Assembly: GCA_051453625.1 (NCBI GenBank)
Contig: JBOZIK010000001.1
Location: forward strand, 227,472,602 to 227,511,501
Direction: 5' to 3'
Length of the DNA stretch: 38,900 nucleotides
Origin: Welwitschia mirabilis
Lineage: Eukaryota; Gnetophyta; Gnetopsida; Welwitschiales
Shown here: piece by piece, positions 9,923 through 22,100 of the stretch
Position numbering within the stretch: position 1 is the stretch's first letter
Layout of the letters: every line of letters begins with the position of its first letter
Position numbers and translations under genes: made by a program
The notes under the pieces: model-generated
Told to the model about the DNA's origin: nothing
Seen by the model: only the letters and a program-made list of their open reading frames with translations
The model's database searches: none

Positions 9923-10250
9923 TTAATGAGAAAGTAAGTTTGAATAGAATCTTCTCATAGCTGCTAGAGTAAGATTTAAGGTTGTACAAAAATGGTTTTA
10001 ATTTTTCTTTTAAATAGAAGGGAATGAGTTTCATCCTAACTATTTCATCTTGATCTTCTATTATTGAAAATAAAGATTCAAACTCTCTCAAGTGCTTAAA
10101 GGAATTTTTAGAATCTACACCATGAAATTTATTTGATAAGATAAGACAATATAGCACTTTGTAGCTAACCATTTAGGCTTCCATACTTCCTTCAAAGATT
10201 TCCTAATCAACTCTTGATAAATGTTGTATTTATTTATGTTAGAAACTATA
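9894..10250 (-). pseudogene. gag: Ty3/gypsy gag core domain, truncated, of E2
   Basis: The minus-strand frame carries KFHGVDSKNSFKHLREFE, then EIVRMKLIPFYLKEKLKP, then FLYNLKSYSSSYEKILFK. This is the signature of the plant retrotransposon gag domain (PF03732 type): a phrase like F-G-D-P--HL-EF, then IRL-LFPFSL--KAK-WL, then a SW--L---F block. Gag forms the virus-like particle in the cytoplasm that packages element RNA. Here the C-terminal half is absent: after about LTFSLM the frame enters the LTR at 9922 and stops. Upstream of 10172 the frame is broken, but similar residues continue to about 10250. The match to Athila-type gag is good but the sequence is degraded. Confidence 0.75.
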
Positions 10251-10762
10251 AATTCAAATGAAAGATTTTGTGATAGGTTATTAATACAAAATGATAAAAT
10301 AAACCAAAACCCATAATTTAAAAATCAAATAATGAGGTAACATAGATAAACTATAGTGACAATTGTATAAATAGTACCATTAAGTTATGCATTTTTTGTT
10401 GTAGAAAATAAAGAATAAAAAATTCAAAAAAATAATACACAATTTAATATAAGATATCTAATTAAAAAGATTCCAATTTTGAAATTTTGGTCATACAAAT
10501 ATTATTACCTATCAATATTACAACACACAAATGGTTCCTAACCTTTTGAAAAATATTAGAATACCCTCTCTATGTTAAGAGTAAAAAACCATGCTTGAAT
10601 AGAAGTGTCATCTTATGTATACATCTAAAGTGAGTGTTCATAGATTTACAATCCTAATTTTTTAACAATAATTTTAATAAATATAAATAAAAAATTAAAG
10701 AAAAATAGAAAATTTTTATAAGTAAAAGTGATTCTTGGCATGCCAAGAAACATCTATTACAA

Positions 10763-10780
10763 TCTTTAGCAATCACATTG
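10763..10780 (-). other. Primer binding site (tRNA-Asp type) of E2
   Basis: The plus strand reads TCTTTAGCAATCACATTG. Compared with the complement of the tRNA-Asp-type PBS it has 7 identities, 10 transitions and 1 transversion. It also aligns with the E1 site and its flank (CTTAGCAATGACACC). The transition-only pattern and the matching leader layout make chance less likely. Confidence 0.55.
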
Positions 10781-10782
10781 AA

Positions 10783-10847
10783 AAGTTATTATACCTTGAA
10801 TTTTATAATAGGTTGTAATCTATGGAAGATATACCCTACTGATCAAG

Positions 10848-10879
<32 letters not shown>

Positions 10880-12040
10880 GAAACTAGACTTTTATTATAC
10901 TATATGTAACCCTAATTATCATATTTTAATAAGGACTACAAAGGTATTTTAGATCATATAAGAATTAATAAATTTTTGACAAGTAGTTTTTAGGTAAAAT
11001 AAGGATTTAGAAAGTAAGTAATAAATGTATTAAGTGAACTAATATCTTTCTTTAAAAATTAGAAATAATTGTTCGTAAGAAAACCTATCATGCAAATATT
11101 AGTTGATTAAGATATTACTTCAATGAAATATAAGAAAACATTAGGATAGCATAAAAGATATCACCTACTGACATATTAATGTTCTAGTAGATATTATCAG
11201 TTGTTGTTTCCCTTGCAAGGAAAGGTTCTTATGCATTACTTACATGTGTACCACAAGGAATAACACCTTAGACTACTCTACTCCATGAATTTCATTATTT
11301 TACTTGTTTGTTTAAAAAAAATATAATAAATAAAAAAATCTTGGAAATGTGTTATTTTATTATATTATATAATATAAGCCATAAAGGTCTGCTAATTAGA
11401 TTTGGCTATGCCAAGTAATAAACAAGCATCCTATGAAGGCTTAATTCTACTAAATAAGTACAAAGGAATATTTGAAAAAAATATTGTATAACTAGCAATC
11501 TTAATTAAACTAGAGATAAAAAAGAAAAAATGGAAAAAATACAATCATAGATTAAAGTGCATTTAATGATGATGTAAACACTATAGAGAATACTAGATAA
11601 TAGATAATTCTAAGGCAAGACATGACAGATGCAAATGAAGTAGTCATTCTCTAATACCCAGCAAGGGAGAAAGGAGAAAACCTTATGATAATACAAGCCC
11701 TCATCATAGCCATTGAAACTATAAAAAATAGCAAAATCCTAATGGATGATGATAAATAATGCTCTAATTAAGATGAAGTTTAATCTCTAATATTAATAAT
11801 GGATTGATGAATGATCAAAAATTACATAATACCTCTTGGAGTAAATTTTTATTACATATCTCTTCTTAGGATTAAATACTTATTCTGATACATTCTTATT
11901 ATTTATAAGTGGATAGCAAGAGATCTCCTTTAGTAATAAGACACAGATATGTAGTTCTTAGTTATCATAAAATAGTTTAGCACTAGCATGTAAAGTTAAT
12001 CTATTAATTTAATACTTGATTATCTTTTCCCCCTTTCCAA
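10783..12040 (-). repeat. Candidate 5' LTR of E2
   Basis: It begins beside the PBS, where GTTATTATACCT can be matched to GTTACGGTGCGT of the E1 LTR mainly by transitions. The rest is AT-rich and not convincingly alignable. The expected length of 1.2 kb would end close to the Athila LTR at 12045. No gene is seen in this stretch. Confidence 0.3.
10848..10879 (+). repeat. Microsatellite (AT)n followed by (GA)n
   Basis: A perfect AT dinucleotide run at 10848-10868 passes directly into a GA run at 10869-10879. Confidence 0.95.
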
Positions 12041-12044
12041 AATC

Positions 12045-13640
12045 CACTATTCTTTATAACAATAGTGGTGTTGGATTTTTAGATGATAGTGCCAGTATCC
12101 TTTACTAGAAAAACTTAAACTAAGTTTGAATAACCTAGGTTGTTTTGTAGATAAAATAATGAAAATCAAATATTTTTTATAATAATTTCATTAACTAATG
12201 GATAAATATGATTAGTAATAAGTTTCTTACAAATATATTATGAATATCCATAAAAACATATTATTTTACTAAACTTAAAAGATCTAAATGTAAAACTTTA
12301 AGTGCAAATATATTCCTATAAACATTTAGGTGAATTTGAAGTTGTATATATTTCCATCTTTCTTAACAAAAAAATTCTAAGTCCTAGCTAGACAATTTAA
12401 AGTTGTATTCAATTAAGTGCTAAAGGGATTTTAATTATGAATTCTTTAAAAAGTCCTTTCTAGTAAATAAAATTAATGAATAAAGATGAAAAATTATGAA
12501 CTTTTAATAAAAATAATGAACTTTGAAAAAATAATTTAGTTCTTTAAATATTTATTAAGTAAATTTCACCAATATTTCTAAATCTTGAAGACTATTGAAC
12601 TTCTTCTAGGAAGATTTAACATCATGGAGTAAGTAATTAATGAAGATAATCAGTGCTGGAACTTTCACATCTAAAGAACTAGATGAATCTTAGGATATAT
12701 TAGAAAATATATCTAAAAGAGATTAAAATTAAAAGTGATCATTAACAATGATGAGAAACTAGTAAAGCTCACCAATGATTAGTCTATTACATTTGGTGTA
12801 AGTTATTAAATGTGGTTCTGAAATGGAAAAAACTAAATTTAATACTATTGGATGTAACTAATTACTATCATTAACTAATAAATGAAAGTAAATTAACTGA
12901 AATTGAAATTTCATTATTAAAAAGAAAATAAAAAAGGTAAAATTAACTTTAATGTTCACATGCACCTTAAAAAAAGAGCTAACAATGTCAATTTTACAAC
13001 ACCAAAAATCCATTATGTTATTAATAGTTATTTAAGTATAAAATATAGTTACTTGTAATTTTATTTCCTACTAAAACTATGAATGCATTACATGGGAAAA
13101 AATAAAATATAAAAACAATTTACACTAATAATTACTTCATGCATTAAATTAGTTATATGCAAGAAACTTGATATAAAATAAGATGAGATAAATGGGAATA
13201 GAGTGAATTAGAATTATATGTCCTATGAATTACTTTAAATTAAAATTAATATTGTGATAATGACATAAACATAAAACAAAAATAAAAATAAAAACAACTG
13301 ACTAGGTGATCTAGTTCAAGCATATTTTGATAGCATTATAAGAATGAATTCTCTAATAAATCATATGTTATGAAACCAAATTAAAAAGTAACGGAATCAA
13401 ATAAAAGTAAAGATTTATCATAAAGATAATTGAATTATAAGAGAATTAGAATTAAGTTTCTAAGTGAAATCAACAATTAAAACTCCATTTTTCTAATGGA
13501 AATGGTTGTATTTATGATGAAATTACAAAGGAAATTAAGGAAAATCACAAATATTATCAAAGTTAAACCAAATATGGATTGATGGAATTTGGAATAAAAA
13601 TGAATTTAACATCATTTTGAACTTTGAATCCATATCATTG
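12045..13640 (-). repeat. 3' LTR of the Athila-like element
   Basis: Direct repeat of about 31328-32600. The best-aligned parts are 12745-13620 with 31670-32550: the AAGTTATTAAATGTGG block, TCAATGTTCACATGCA-like blocks, and the block with CATAAAGATAATTGAATT and GTAAAATCAACAATT. The left end (CCACTATTCTTTATAACAATAG) aligns with CCGCTACTCTATTTTAATAAG at 31328. The length of about 1.5 kb fits Athila LTRs. The right limit is approximate. Confidence 0.55.
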
Positions 13641-13669
13641 TCTTATAAAATCTTATTACATATCATATT

Positions 13670-14060
13670 ATTAAGTTGTAACATGCAATAAAGTATTCTT
13701 TTTTATTATTATCTCATCACCAAGTTATAAATTATCTTTTTAATTATGCATTTTATTGTCATTGCATGATAACATATTTGAAATAAAAATTACATTATAT
13801 TGCTATTGAGCTATAAGTTATTCTTAGCATTAGGTGATAAGTCTATTAGAATAAAAATAGTACATGTTATTATTATTGGGTTATAACTTGTTTTTATTAC
13901 CAGCTAATAAAACATTTAAACTAGAAATAGTATGTCCCTTATCATTGAGTGATAATTAGAACTGTAACTTTTGTCACATACTTATCACCTAGTTATAAGA
14001 TAATTACATAATAAAATCCTTATCAGTAAATTATAAGTAGTTAGTAATTCCCTAATGGTA
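13670..14060. repeat. Degenerate array of short palindromes (TTATCA-n-TGATAA type)
   Basis: About seven to nine copies of a motif near TTATCACYNRGTTATAA recur every 45-75 bp; clear examples are TTATCATTGAGTGATAA near 13938 and CTTATCACCTAGTTATAAG near 13981. Each is a near-palindrome that can fold into a hairpin. The array sits just inside the 3' LTR of the Athila-like element, in its 3' non-coding region, where tandem repeats are known in related plant elements. Confidence 0.55.
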
Positions 14061-14146
14061 GATTATGGTACCACAATTTATAGAAAATAAATCTTTTTTA
14101 TTTTTTAAAAATATTATATGTTTAATATAAAAATATGATCTAAGTG

Positions 14147-15720
14147 TATTGTTCGTGATGTAATCTAGCTAGGATTGCATTTATTTGTTAATATATGGTA
14201 AATCACAAGATCACCCTAGGAATACTTGTATAATCCACTCTAACGTTTATCAAAAATACTAGAACTTTCATTTGTAGTATAGTTCCAATGTTGTTCTTCC
14301 ACAAAGACAAATGATGAAAGTTATCAGTAAAGTAGGCAAAATACAAAAGTGTGTAGAGAGTGAAATGATATTAGTAATCTAGAAATGGAACATATCATTC
14401 AGAAAAACATAATAACTTAAAGGAAAGCTTAAGTACTTAAAGTAAAAACATGGATCTTTACTTTTAATTCATTCACAATGATATAATCCACCATAACCAT
14501 GATTTTTCATATAGTTCAAGCTTTAAAAAAATGGCATAATATCATCCATCATAGACATGAGTGTGATATAATTAAGCCACCTATCCTTTATAGCAATAAT
14601 AAAATAAGCATGAAAAGTAGAGGTCTCTCATGATCCATCAAATTAACATTTAGGTTATGTAAGATAAAATGAAAAGGAGAATTACCAAAATAGATCCTAA
14701 TGTAAAAGCATGCATAAGTCAATCTTAAGCATAAAAAGTATGAAATTCATAGCTTGAATTCAAATTAATGCACAAAAAACATGTAACACTTTATTATCTA
14801 AAAAGTAAAGCATAAAATCTAAAATATACTCATACTAAACGAAGAAGCATCATGCTAGCTTTATAGCTAGCCCATCCTTATGGAATGCTTAGAGTAAAAT
14901 AAAATTTAGGTAATATTAAAGCCTAAGGATAATTTAATTAAATGATAATATAAAATGGTTTAGTCTTATAATGACTCATAAAAGAAGAGAGATCATCACA
15001 ACAAACATAGATATGCATTCAAATATGCTTTTTCATACAGATGAAAGATTAAAAATGTATGTGGTATGAATGGTAGAATGAATAAAAATAAAGTAAATGG
15101 GAATGTAAGTAAAACTCTATTATACCCACCATGAATGAATCAAATTATGAAACTATAGTAATAGCCTGAAAAAATTTTATTTGATTATGGATCTAATTCA
15201 AAAAAGGATAAGGAATTGATGCAGTACCTTCATCCAAGTCAAGAGCAGTAAAAAGATCTTGAGTAATAAATGTTAAGATAAGAAAATTATAAGAAGTTTG
15301 TAATACCACCTTAAGTTATTTTATTTCCCTTTCACTTTCATGGATAATCAATTTTTAAGAATTTAATCTTAGTAAGCATTTAGTGTTGTGACATGTTCTA
15401 CTAAAAGGATTTAGTGCTACATTACCAGTAAGCATCTATAGCCCTAACATAGATGAATGTATCATAAATGAATCATTAGAGATTCATTATCAACAAGCAT
15501 CTATAGCCTTGATCTAGTTAAGAAAATATAATAGGAATGATCATAAGAAAATATATTAAAAGAGATTTAATATTCTTCTTGATTGACTTTGCTCTTTATA
15601 TTTTTTCTTCCTTTCTATATTTATAGCACATAAAATGGGTCATTCACTTATTAGCCTAATACATAAATGATCTCCTTCTCATGAATACTTTAAAACAACG
15701 TGAAAAAAGTTAAAATCCAC
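14147..15720 (-). repeat. 3' LTR of the nested element
   Basis: 14147-14897 aligns well with 18053-18817: ATGGTAAATCACAAGATCA, CATTTGTAGTATAGTTC, CATTCACAATGATATAATCC, and AGAAGCATCATRCTAGCTT. From about 14900 to 15550 it has sequence not found in the other copy, then 15600-15720 aligns weakly again (a TTTATAGC block and GCCTAAT). The 650-bp difference is an insertion here or a deletion there. Within it AAGCATCTATAGCC occurs twice, near 15430 and 15500. Confidence 0.65.
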
Positions 15721-15957
15721 CTTTTTACCTTAATTCTAATTTAGAGACATTAAATGAAATGGATTATGAGTGAGCTTATGAAAGAATGCCATAATGGAAG
15801 AGGTGGATGATAAGGTTTAAAATTGTAATGGATTAATATCTGACATAGATGAAATTTAGATTTAGTTACATGAAAGGTCTTAAGAGGAGGATTATATAAG
15901 TGATAATACTTGAGTGGTTTCATGAGAGAGATATCATCAAGAAACATTGATTTTATT

Positions 15958-17505
15958 ATGAGTGGACCTAATTATCCTAAGGCTATTATACAAGTGAAAT
16001 CCAGTTTAAAGTCATGTAATGAAACTAAACTTTTCTCAAAGTAGGGGTTTTTAGTGTAATTCATGGATGAAGGCTTAAGGGTATGAAATATATGAAGTTT
16101 AAGTGTATGAAGACTATGATTTGATGATGGGTCATGAAATGGAAGAGAATCTATATAATTTTTTACACATGAACCTATGAAATTAGAGAGAACATCAATG
16201 TAGATAGTAAAGTCTATATGTTTAAGATCTAAAAGTGTCCATCATATAGATATCTCGTGCTTTTTCAACAAATCTACAAGACATCATTTTGAAGTGAAGA
16301 AAAAGGTAAGTTATTAGTTACTAGATGATATGAACTCTTATCAAAAGAAGTATGCATATGGTCATTATAAAGTTATTGTGACTCAAAGAAAATTTTTTCT
16401 TCTACATGAAGGTTTAAATCTTACTTAAGAGATAAAGATGATATACAAACATGTTAATCATGAGAATGTTAAAAAGAATTTAGGGGTTCTATGTATGATT
16501 AGATTATGTATGGATTATTCTTTGATGTTCTTATCTATACAAGGGTTTCTAAAAAAATAATCTTTAAATATATGGCTCTTCTCAAGTAATTCCTTATCTT
16601 CTAATAAGTCCTTATTAATTTCTTTCTCATCCCTAAAGAGTGTGGCTTGAATTTCATTTATTTAACTATCAATACTCCTTTCAAGATTTCTAGGATTAAG
16701 TTCTAGAGATGTAAAAAAACTCCTATTCTTCTTGTTAGGTAAGTATCTCAATGATTTGGATAGTGGTTTGATTTAATTATTGTAAATTTTACTCAAGCAT
16801 GTAAAAATGCTATTTTATGATATGTATATGTTGTTAGGATTTCATAAACTTCTTAATAATTTCTTCTAAGGAGTTTGAAGAGGATTGTTAAGCTTTGATA
16901 GATGAAGGATATTGATGAAAAATTAAAGGATGAAATGAAGGATGTTCATTAAAAAAATGAAGTATGAGGTTAAAACGTAAAGGAATTTCATGAGATAATG
17001 AGAGGTAAGGTTCATAAGAGATGGTGGAAGACATATATTCAAACTCCTCATGATGAAGGTAAGGATATTAAGTCTTTAAATCATGGAAGTAAAATGAAGA
17101 TGAAATGGTAAAACTCTATGGATGTGCATAAGGTGATTGAGTAATACATGAAGAGGCATCCAAGTATGGACATTGAATGTAATCCTCGATAGTTTTCTTA
17201 GGTTAAGGATTAGATGGAAAATGAGATTTGCAATTTTGAACAAAAGACTGAGAACTATGAATAAATGCACATAGTTTGTGAAAGATATAAAGATGATGCA
17301 GAAGTTTTATTTACCAACTATGAAAGAGTTATGATGCAAGAAGTTAATGATGTTGATTACATAAGATAGTAGCACTAGTATTTTAGCATAAAAGATGTTT
17401 AGTTAAAGATGAAAAATGTCATACTTAGGATGATTGACAATATGAAATAAAAGATTATTATGAATGATGGACAAGTAAGACTTTATGTAAGATGAAGTGA
17501 ATGCT
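15958..17505 (+). pseudogene. Decayed coding sequence antisense to the nested LTR element; function unknown
   Basis: Three coding-like segments on the plus strand. First, an ATG at 15958 opens MSGPNYPKAIIQVKSSLKSC and continues to a TAG at 16042. Second, 16324-16555 reads DDMNSYQKKYAYGHYKVIV with one TAA. Third, 16917-17505 reads RWWKTYIQTPHDEGKDIKSL, later MENEICNFEQKTENYE and ERYKDDAEVLFTNYERVMM. The third is charged and looks like a coiled coil. Between 16976 and 17372 all eight in-frame stops are TAA or TAG, most at positions suiting Gln. I do not recognise the protein. Splitting into segments suggests introns or deletions. Because it opposes the element's own transcription, a captured host gene fragment is the leading idea; a minus-strand accessory ORF is less likely because that strand shows no comparable composition. 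Confidence 0.45.
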
Positions 17506-17809
17506 AATGAAAAACTAAAAATCTATAATGCAATACAAGAGATTAAATGCTAAAATGAAAAATGCATGTAATAAAATAATTCCTTGAACTTTTATAATAG
17601 TGAATTTCTTCAAAATAATATTTAAGTACCTACTAAGAAAGTCAACTAAGATAGAGAAGAAAAGAGAAGAGAAAGACAAGGTAGAAGAAGAAGATGAATA
17701 TAACAATAATTTTTTAATTTTTTTCCTATTGTCTTTTCTTTAAAACCTATAAAAGATCAGCCCTTATAAGAAAACTTGATATACTATCTAGATAATCTTT
17801 TGTAAGGAG

Positions 17810-18010
17810 ACTAAAAATAAAAAGAAATAGAAATAAAAAGAAAAGAAATAAAGTAATAAATGAAATAAAAAGAAAAAATAAAAGAAGAAAATTTAAAAAA
17901 AAAGAGAAATAACCTTAAAAATAAATAAATAAAGGGGTATTAGAATGGAATTAATATAAAATAAAATAAAAATAAAAATAAAAATAAAGGAAAAAAAGTA
18001 AAAGAAACTA
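17810..18010. repeat. A-rich low-complexity leader of nested element
   Basis: AAATAAAAAGAAAAG-like repeats lie just inside the PBS, in the same relative position as the A/G-rich leader of E1. The purine-rich stretch near 17640-17700 is similar. Confidence 0.75.
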
Positions 18011-18031
18011 ATATAGCTACCATGCCATCTA

Positions 18032-18049
18032 TCCCTAGTAACAACACCA
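18032..18049 (-). other. Primer binding site (tRNA-Asp type) of nested element
   Basis: Minus strand reads TGGTGTTGTTACTAGGGA: 12 of 18 identities with TGGCGCCGTTGCCGGGGA, and all six differences are transitions. It lies within a few bases of the LTR end near 18053. This is the clearest PBS in the window. Confidence 0.88.
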
Positions 18050-18052
18050 AAA

Positions 18053-19120
18053 AGCTATTCATGGTGGAATATGACTATAATTATAATCTATCATTAATAA
18101 ATGGTAAATCAGAAGATCATCTTAGAGATCAAATCTTGCATGGTCAAATCCAAATTTTAATAAAAATACATGGACTTCCATTTGTAGTATAGTTCTAGTA
18201 TTGTTCTTCCGTAGAGATACATGATAAAATCTATGAGTGAAGTAAGCATAATAATAATAAGGATTAGAGAGGGAAATGATATTATAGATATAGGAATTTA
18301 ACATAGCATTTAAAATAGCATAATAAATTCAAGGAAAAGTATAAGTACTCAAAGTAAAAACATGTAGCTTTTATTTTAACTCATTCACAATGATATAATC
18401 CATAATCGACCATGATCATGAGTGTTCATGTAGTCTAAGCTTAAGCACAGTGGCATAATCTCTTCCATCATAGTTATGAGGGTGATATGACCAAGCTACC
18501 TAGGCTTCATAGTAAGAATAAAATAAGTAAAAAAAGTGGGGTTCTCCTAAGTTCCATCAAATAAACGTTTAGATTATGTAAACTAAAATGAAAAGGATAA
18601 TCACCAAAATAGATTTCAAAGTAAAAGCATGTCTTAGCCAATCCTAAGAATAATAAGTATGACATTCACAACTTGGTATTAATGTAGTATACCAAGAACA
18701 TGTAATACTTTATTATTTGAAAAGCAAAGCATACAATATAAAAATGTAATCATGCTAAACCAAGAAGCATCATACTAGCTTGGTTGCTAGATCATTCCTA
18801 TAGAAGACCTAGGAAGGACTCATTACTAAATTTCCAATTTCTTTGATAGTGTTTTGTTATGAATTGATATCCTCTAAGTGAGGATATGTAGGGCATTTAT
18901 AAGCTAGAATTAGGGTTTATAATCAGGGTTTTAAAGGCCTAATGAGATCATTCTATATAATTCCCAAAGTATATAAAATAATTCCTTAATTATGGGGCTA
19001 AATTAAGAAGTTCTTATTAGAAAATATTTCTAGTTCATATTATTTTTATAAAAATGGTTGGAATGTATTACTTACATAAAGAGAATTAAGTAACATAATA
19101 ATAGTATTATTCTAATCAAA
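18053..19120 (-). repeat. 5' LTR of the nested element
   Basis: It is adjacent to the PBS. 18053-18817 is a direct repeat of 14147-14897, and the ungapped stretch just before ATGGTAAATC differs mainly by transitions. The sequence to about 19000 aligns only weakly with 15600-15720. The right limit is a guess, placed before the change of composition near 19130. Confidence 0.65.
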
Positions 19121-19129
19121 TTAACTCTC

Positions 19130-22100
19130 ACTGCCATGCCTAGGACTAGTGCCAATTATGCCCATCACACCTCCATCTTCTGCACAATGCTTCTGATGAT
19201 ACATTTATCTTGCAAAATGATAGTTTTAAGGAAAATTATTAGTAAAATAGTATTTACATGGCCTCAATCATAAGAAATGCATAAAAATGTTATGATGAAT
19301 AATTAAACAAGCTAACAAGGCCTTAATTCCTTAATATAAACGTCAATTTTTACATGTTATAATATATGATGTCATTATTATGTTTTATATAATAATGCAA
19401 TCATATAATTTGATATACTTATGTTAAACATAATATGCAGATTGATTGTAATAGTTTTACTACATTAATTTCATGCCATTTAAAATTTTTTTTAGAAATT
19501 ACTAGAGTTATAAATAATAGATTTTATAAATACATAGATAGAAATAGCTTCATTCATATTGAATGTAATGTAATAAATTCAACTGTGTAAAATGTATTAT
19601 GATAAATCTACATTTTGGAAATATTGAAGAATAATACATTTTTAGTGGAGGATAGAACAAAAGAGACATAAAATTTCATTGATATTATGTGATAACAAGA
19701 TTATTATAAACTTGAAAAATATAATTTTAATTTTAAAAGTTTCCTTTAAAAGCATGGATTATTGGGATAAAATTTGTATCATTTCGATTACTCATCACTA
19801 TTGATAACTAGTTTGTAATGATTACGTATTATAATTCAACATAAAAAGAAATTTTATTTTTATTTTTTAAATAAATATTTAACATGAATACTTATTTATA
19901 TTCAATGGTCACCTATTACATTAAGAATTTAAAAAATCATGTTAAAGGGAGGAATACACTACTTCCATTATGTCTTAATTTTTTTTCTTGACTTGAGATG
20001 AATATAATCTATACAAAAATGTTTAGATGACTAGTTTCTTAGTTTTTCATTCAACCATTATTGTTCTACTTAATTATCTACATCTAATTTCATAGACCTC
20101 TTCCATGGCTTTACACATTTTCTTAACTTGTATATGTCCATGAGTTTAAATGCTATTGCATAACTTTAAGTACTTGATACGAATGAACACACACTAATCT
20201 CAAACTAAAAACATTGTTTTCTCATTTCATATAGTTTAATAAAAGTAGAGTTAAATAATCTCTTAATTCATAAAGTGCATAATTATTATTGATGGGTTCT
20301 TAATATGTTTTATGATAGCTATTGGTGAAAGATCAAAAAAGGTGCAAGTAATAAGAAGCTAGAAAAATTAACACATTGCTTAAAGAATATTAGTAATACA
20401 CTTGTCCTTTTTCACATTTAATTCTTATTAACAACAAAATCCCATAGGGGTTTTTCAATCTAACTATTTTATTCTAAATATCCTATCCTATTTTAGATTT
20501 TGGGTTTGAACATGGTATTCAATACATAATGAAGAGTTATCCTTATTTTAAGGGTATTTAGACTTACTTTTACAATAAAATAATTATTACATTATTTTCA
20601 TTAAGAAGGTTTGACGTTTACTTTAATAAATCTTGAGAAGCCATGAAAGTAATATATAAAAAGTGAAGTTTTCTTTGATAAATGATGCTTATCTGGTTTT
20701 AACAAAACTTTCCCAAGAAAAATGCTTACTTAGTTTTGATCATAAGTACTAATAGAGATATAATGACTTCTTTAAGAAGGTTATTGATCAAGGGGGTAGC
20801 CATATTATTGTGTGGAGTGTTATGGCCGGGTAAGAGTTATTTGATTCATTTTCTTAATGATGGTTATGGTGCACTAAGAATAATTTATTCTTATCATAAT
20901 AAGATGTAGTGCTCACATTTAACATTAGTAAAGATTAAATCTACATAAATTAATGGATTTTATAATTCATCTCTTTCTTAAGAATTTCTACTCTTATGAT
21001 AACTAGTTAGTTCAAAATTTTTTTACTAAATATCCAAAGTAATATTAATAGTAATATGAAGAACATGGATGATGTAAGTTGTGATTAAATATAATAATGA
21101 TAGGAAGGCTATTTTATGGGAAGGATGAGTTTCTTAAATATTCAGAATTTATGTTTGTATGATTATTAATCACAATGTTATATAAATAAACTTAAAAATG
21201 CATATACTAATTATACATGTCATCACACTTTCTTCTACTTTTTTAATGTTAACTAAGTTAGCTCTTGAAATATTAATTTTATGTTAGTTAAAAAAGGTGA
21301 AAAATATTCATATTTTATATATAATTTAATAGAAAAATTTGGGTATTCCCATGATACATATGCCCTTTATAATTCTTATAGTATTAGAATGTCCTGAAGT
21401 TGTACTGGCTAGCCTTTAATAGTAAATTATATATGTGTGATGGACAATGATATAATATGAAATTTTAGGAGTGGTAGGGGAAAAGAGTACTATGTGAAAG
21501 GATTGATAGCTTTGTAGAAGTGTAAAACATGAAAGAAATTGTTGACATTTCTACTTGAGTATGTATAGGTATGAATCATCCATGTGGATATTTTTATTAT
21601 TTCCTATTACACAATTTCTTTTTTATATATGAATACTCTTTGATATGTTCTTTTTTATGGCTTTCTTTTTAATGTTTAAAATTTTTTATTAGAGCTTATA
21701 TTTTTTATACTTTTTTCCAATAGAAATATAATTTTCACATAGTAGGTTCTTGTAAAAACTACTATAACCTTGAAATGGAACTCTTTCATATAGTAATAGT
21801 GATGATAAGGAAAAAATGATATAATACAATGATGAAGGAAAAATAGGAACATGAAAATTGGTAGAGTATACTAACTAATTTTATTACATATAAAAAATTA
21901 GACATTAAAGTTGTTGTCAAAATGCATAATAAAACTATTTATAATATCATTAGATTAAAAAGGTTAAAAATATGATGTCATCACTTACTGACTAATATTG
22001 ACATAGTTAAATAGTTATAAGAAAATTTAACTATGTTTTTGTATTTTCAAGAAATAAATTATGGATAAGGAGATATTTTAATATATGAAATAAACATGTT

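Larger units (their letters stand above)
9450..12040 (-). mobile_element. E2: gag-only LTR retrotransposon remnant
   Basis: Reading the minus strand: candidate 5' LTR above 10783, PBS at 10780-10763, A-rich leader at about 10725-10678, gag core at about 10250-9923, then the 3' LTR starting at 9922. Interior is about 0.85 kb. Same layout and same LTR start as E1 but more decayed. The 5' LTR is poorly conserved, so the right end is uncertain. Confidence 0.45.
14147..19120 (-). mobile_element. Nested LTR element lacking pol (LARD-like)
   Basis: Two direct repeats of one LTR (14147-15720 and 18053-19120) flank a 2.3 kb interior. The PBS at 18049-18032 gives minus-strand orientation. No gag, RT or integrase is seen on the minus strand inside. 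Instead the plus strand carries decayed coding sequence (15958-17505). A large LTR element with non-pol content is classed as LARD. It is inserted in the 3' region of the Athila-like element. Confidence 0.65.

Noticed and set aside
17076-17270. 64-residue open frame (-)
   Set aside because: It is the shadow of the better-supported plus-strand coding sequence.
5704-17505. Reassigned genetic code with TAA/TAG read as Gln
   Set aside because: TGA also occurs at Trp positions, catalytic residues are lost, and frameshifts are frequent; decay explains all of it.
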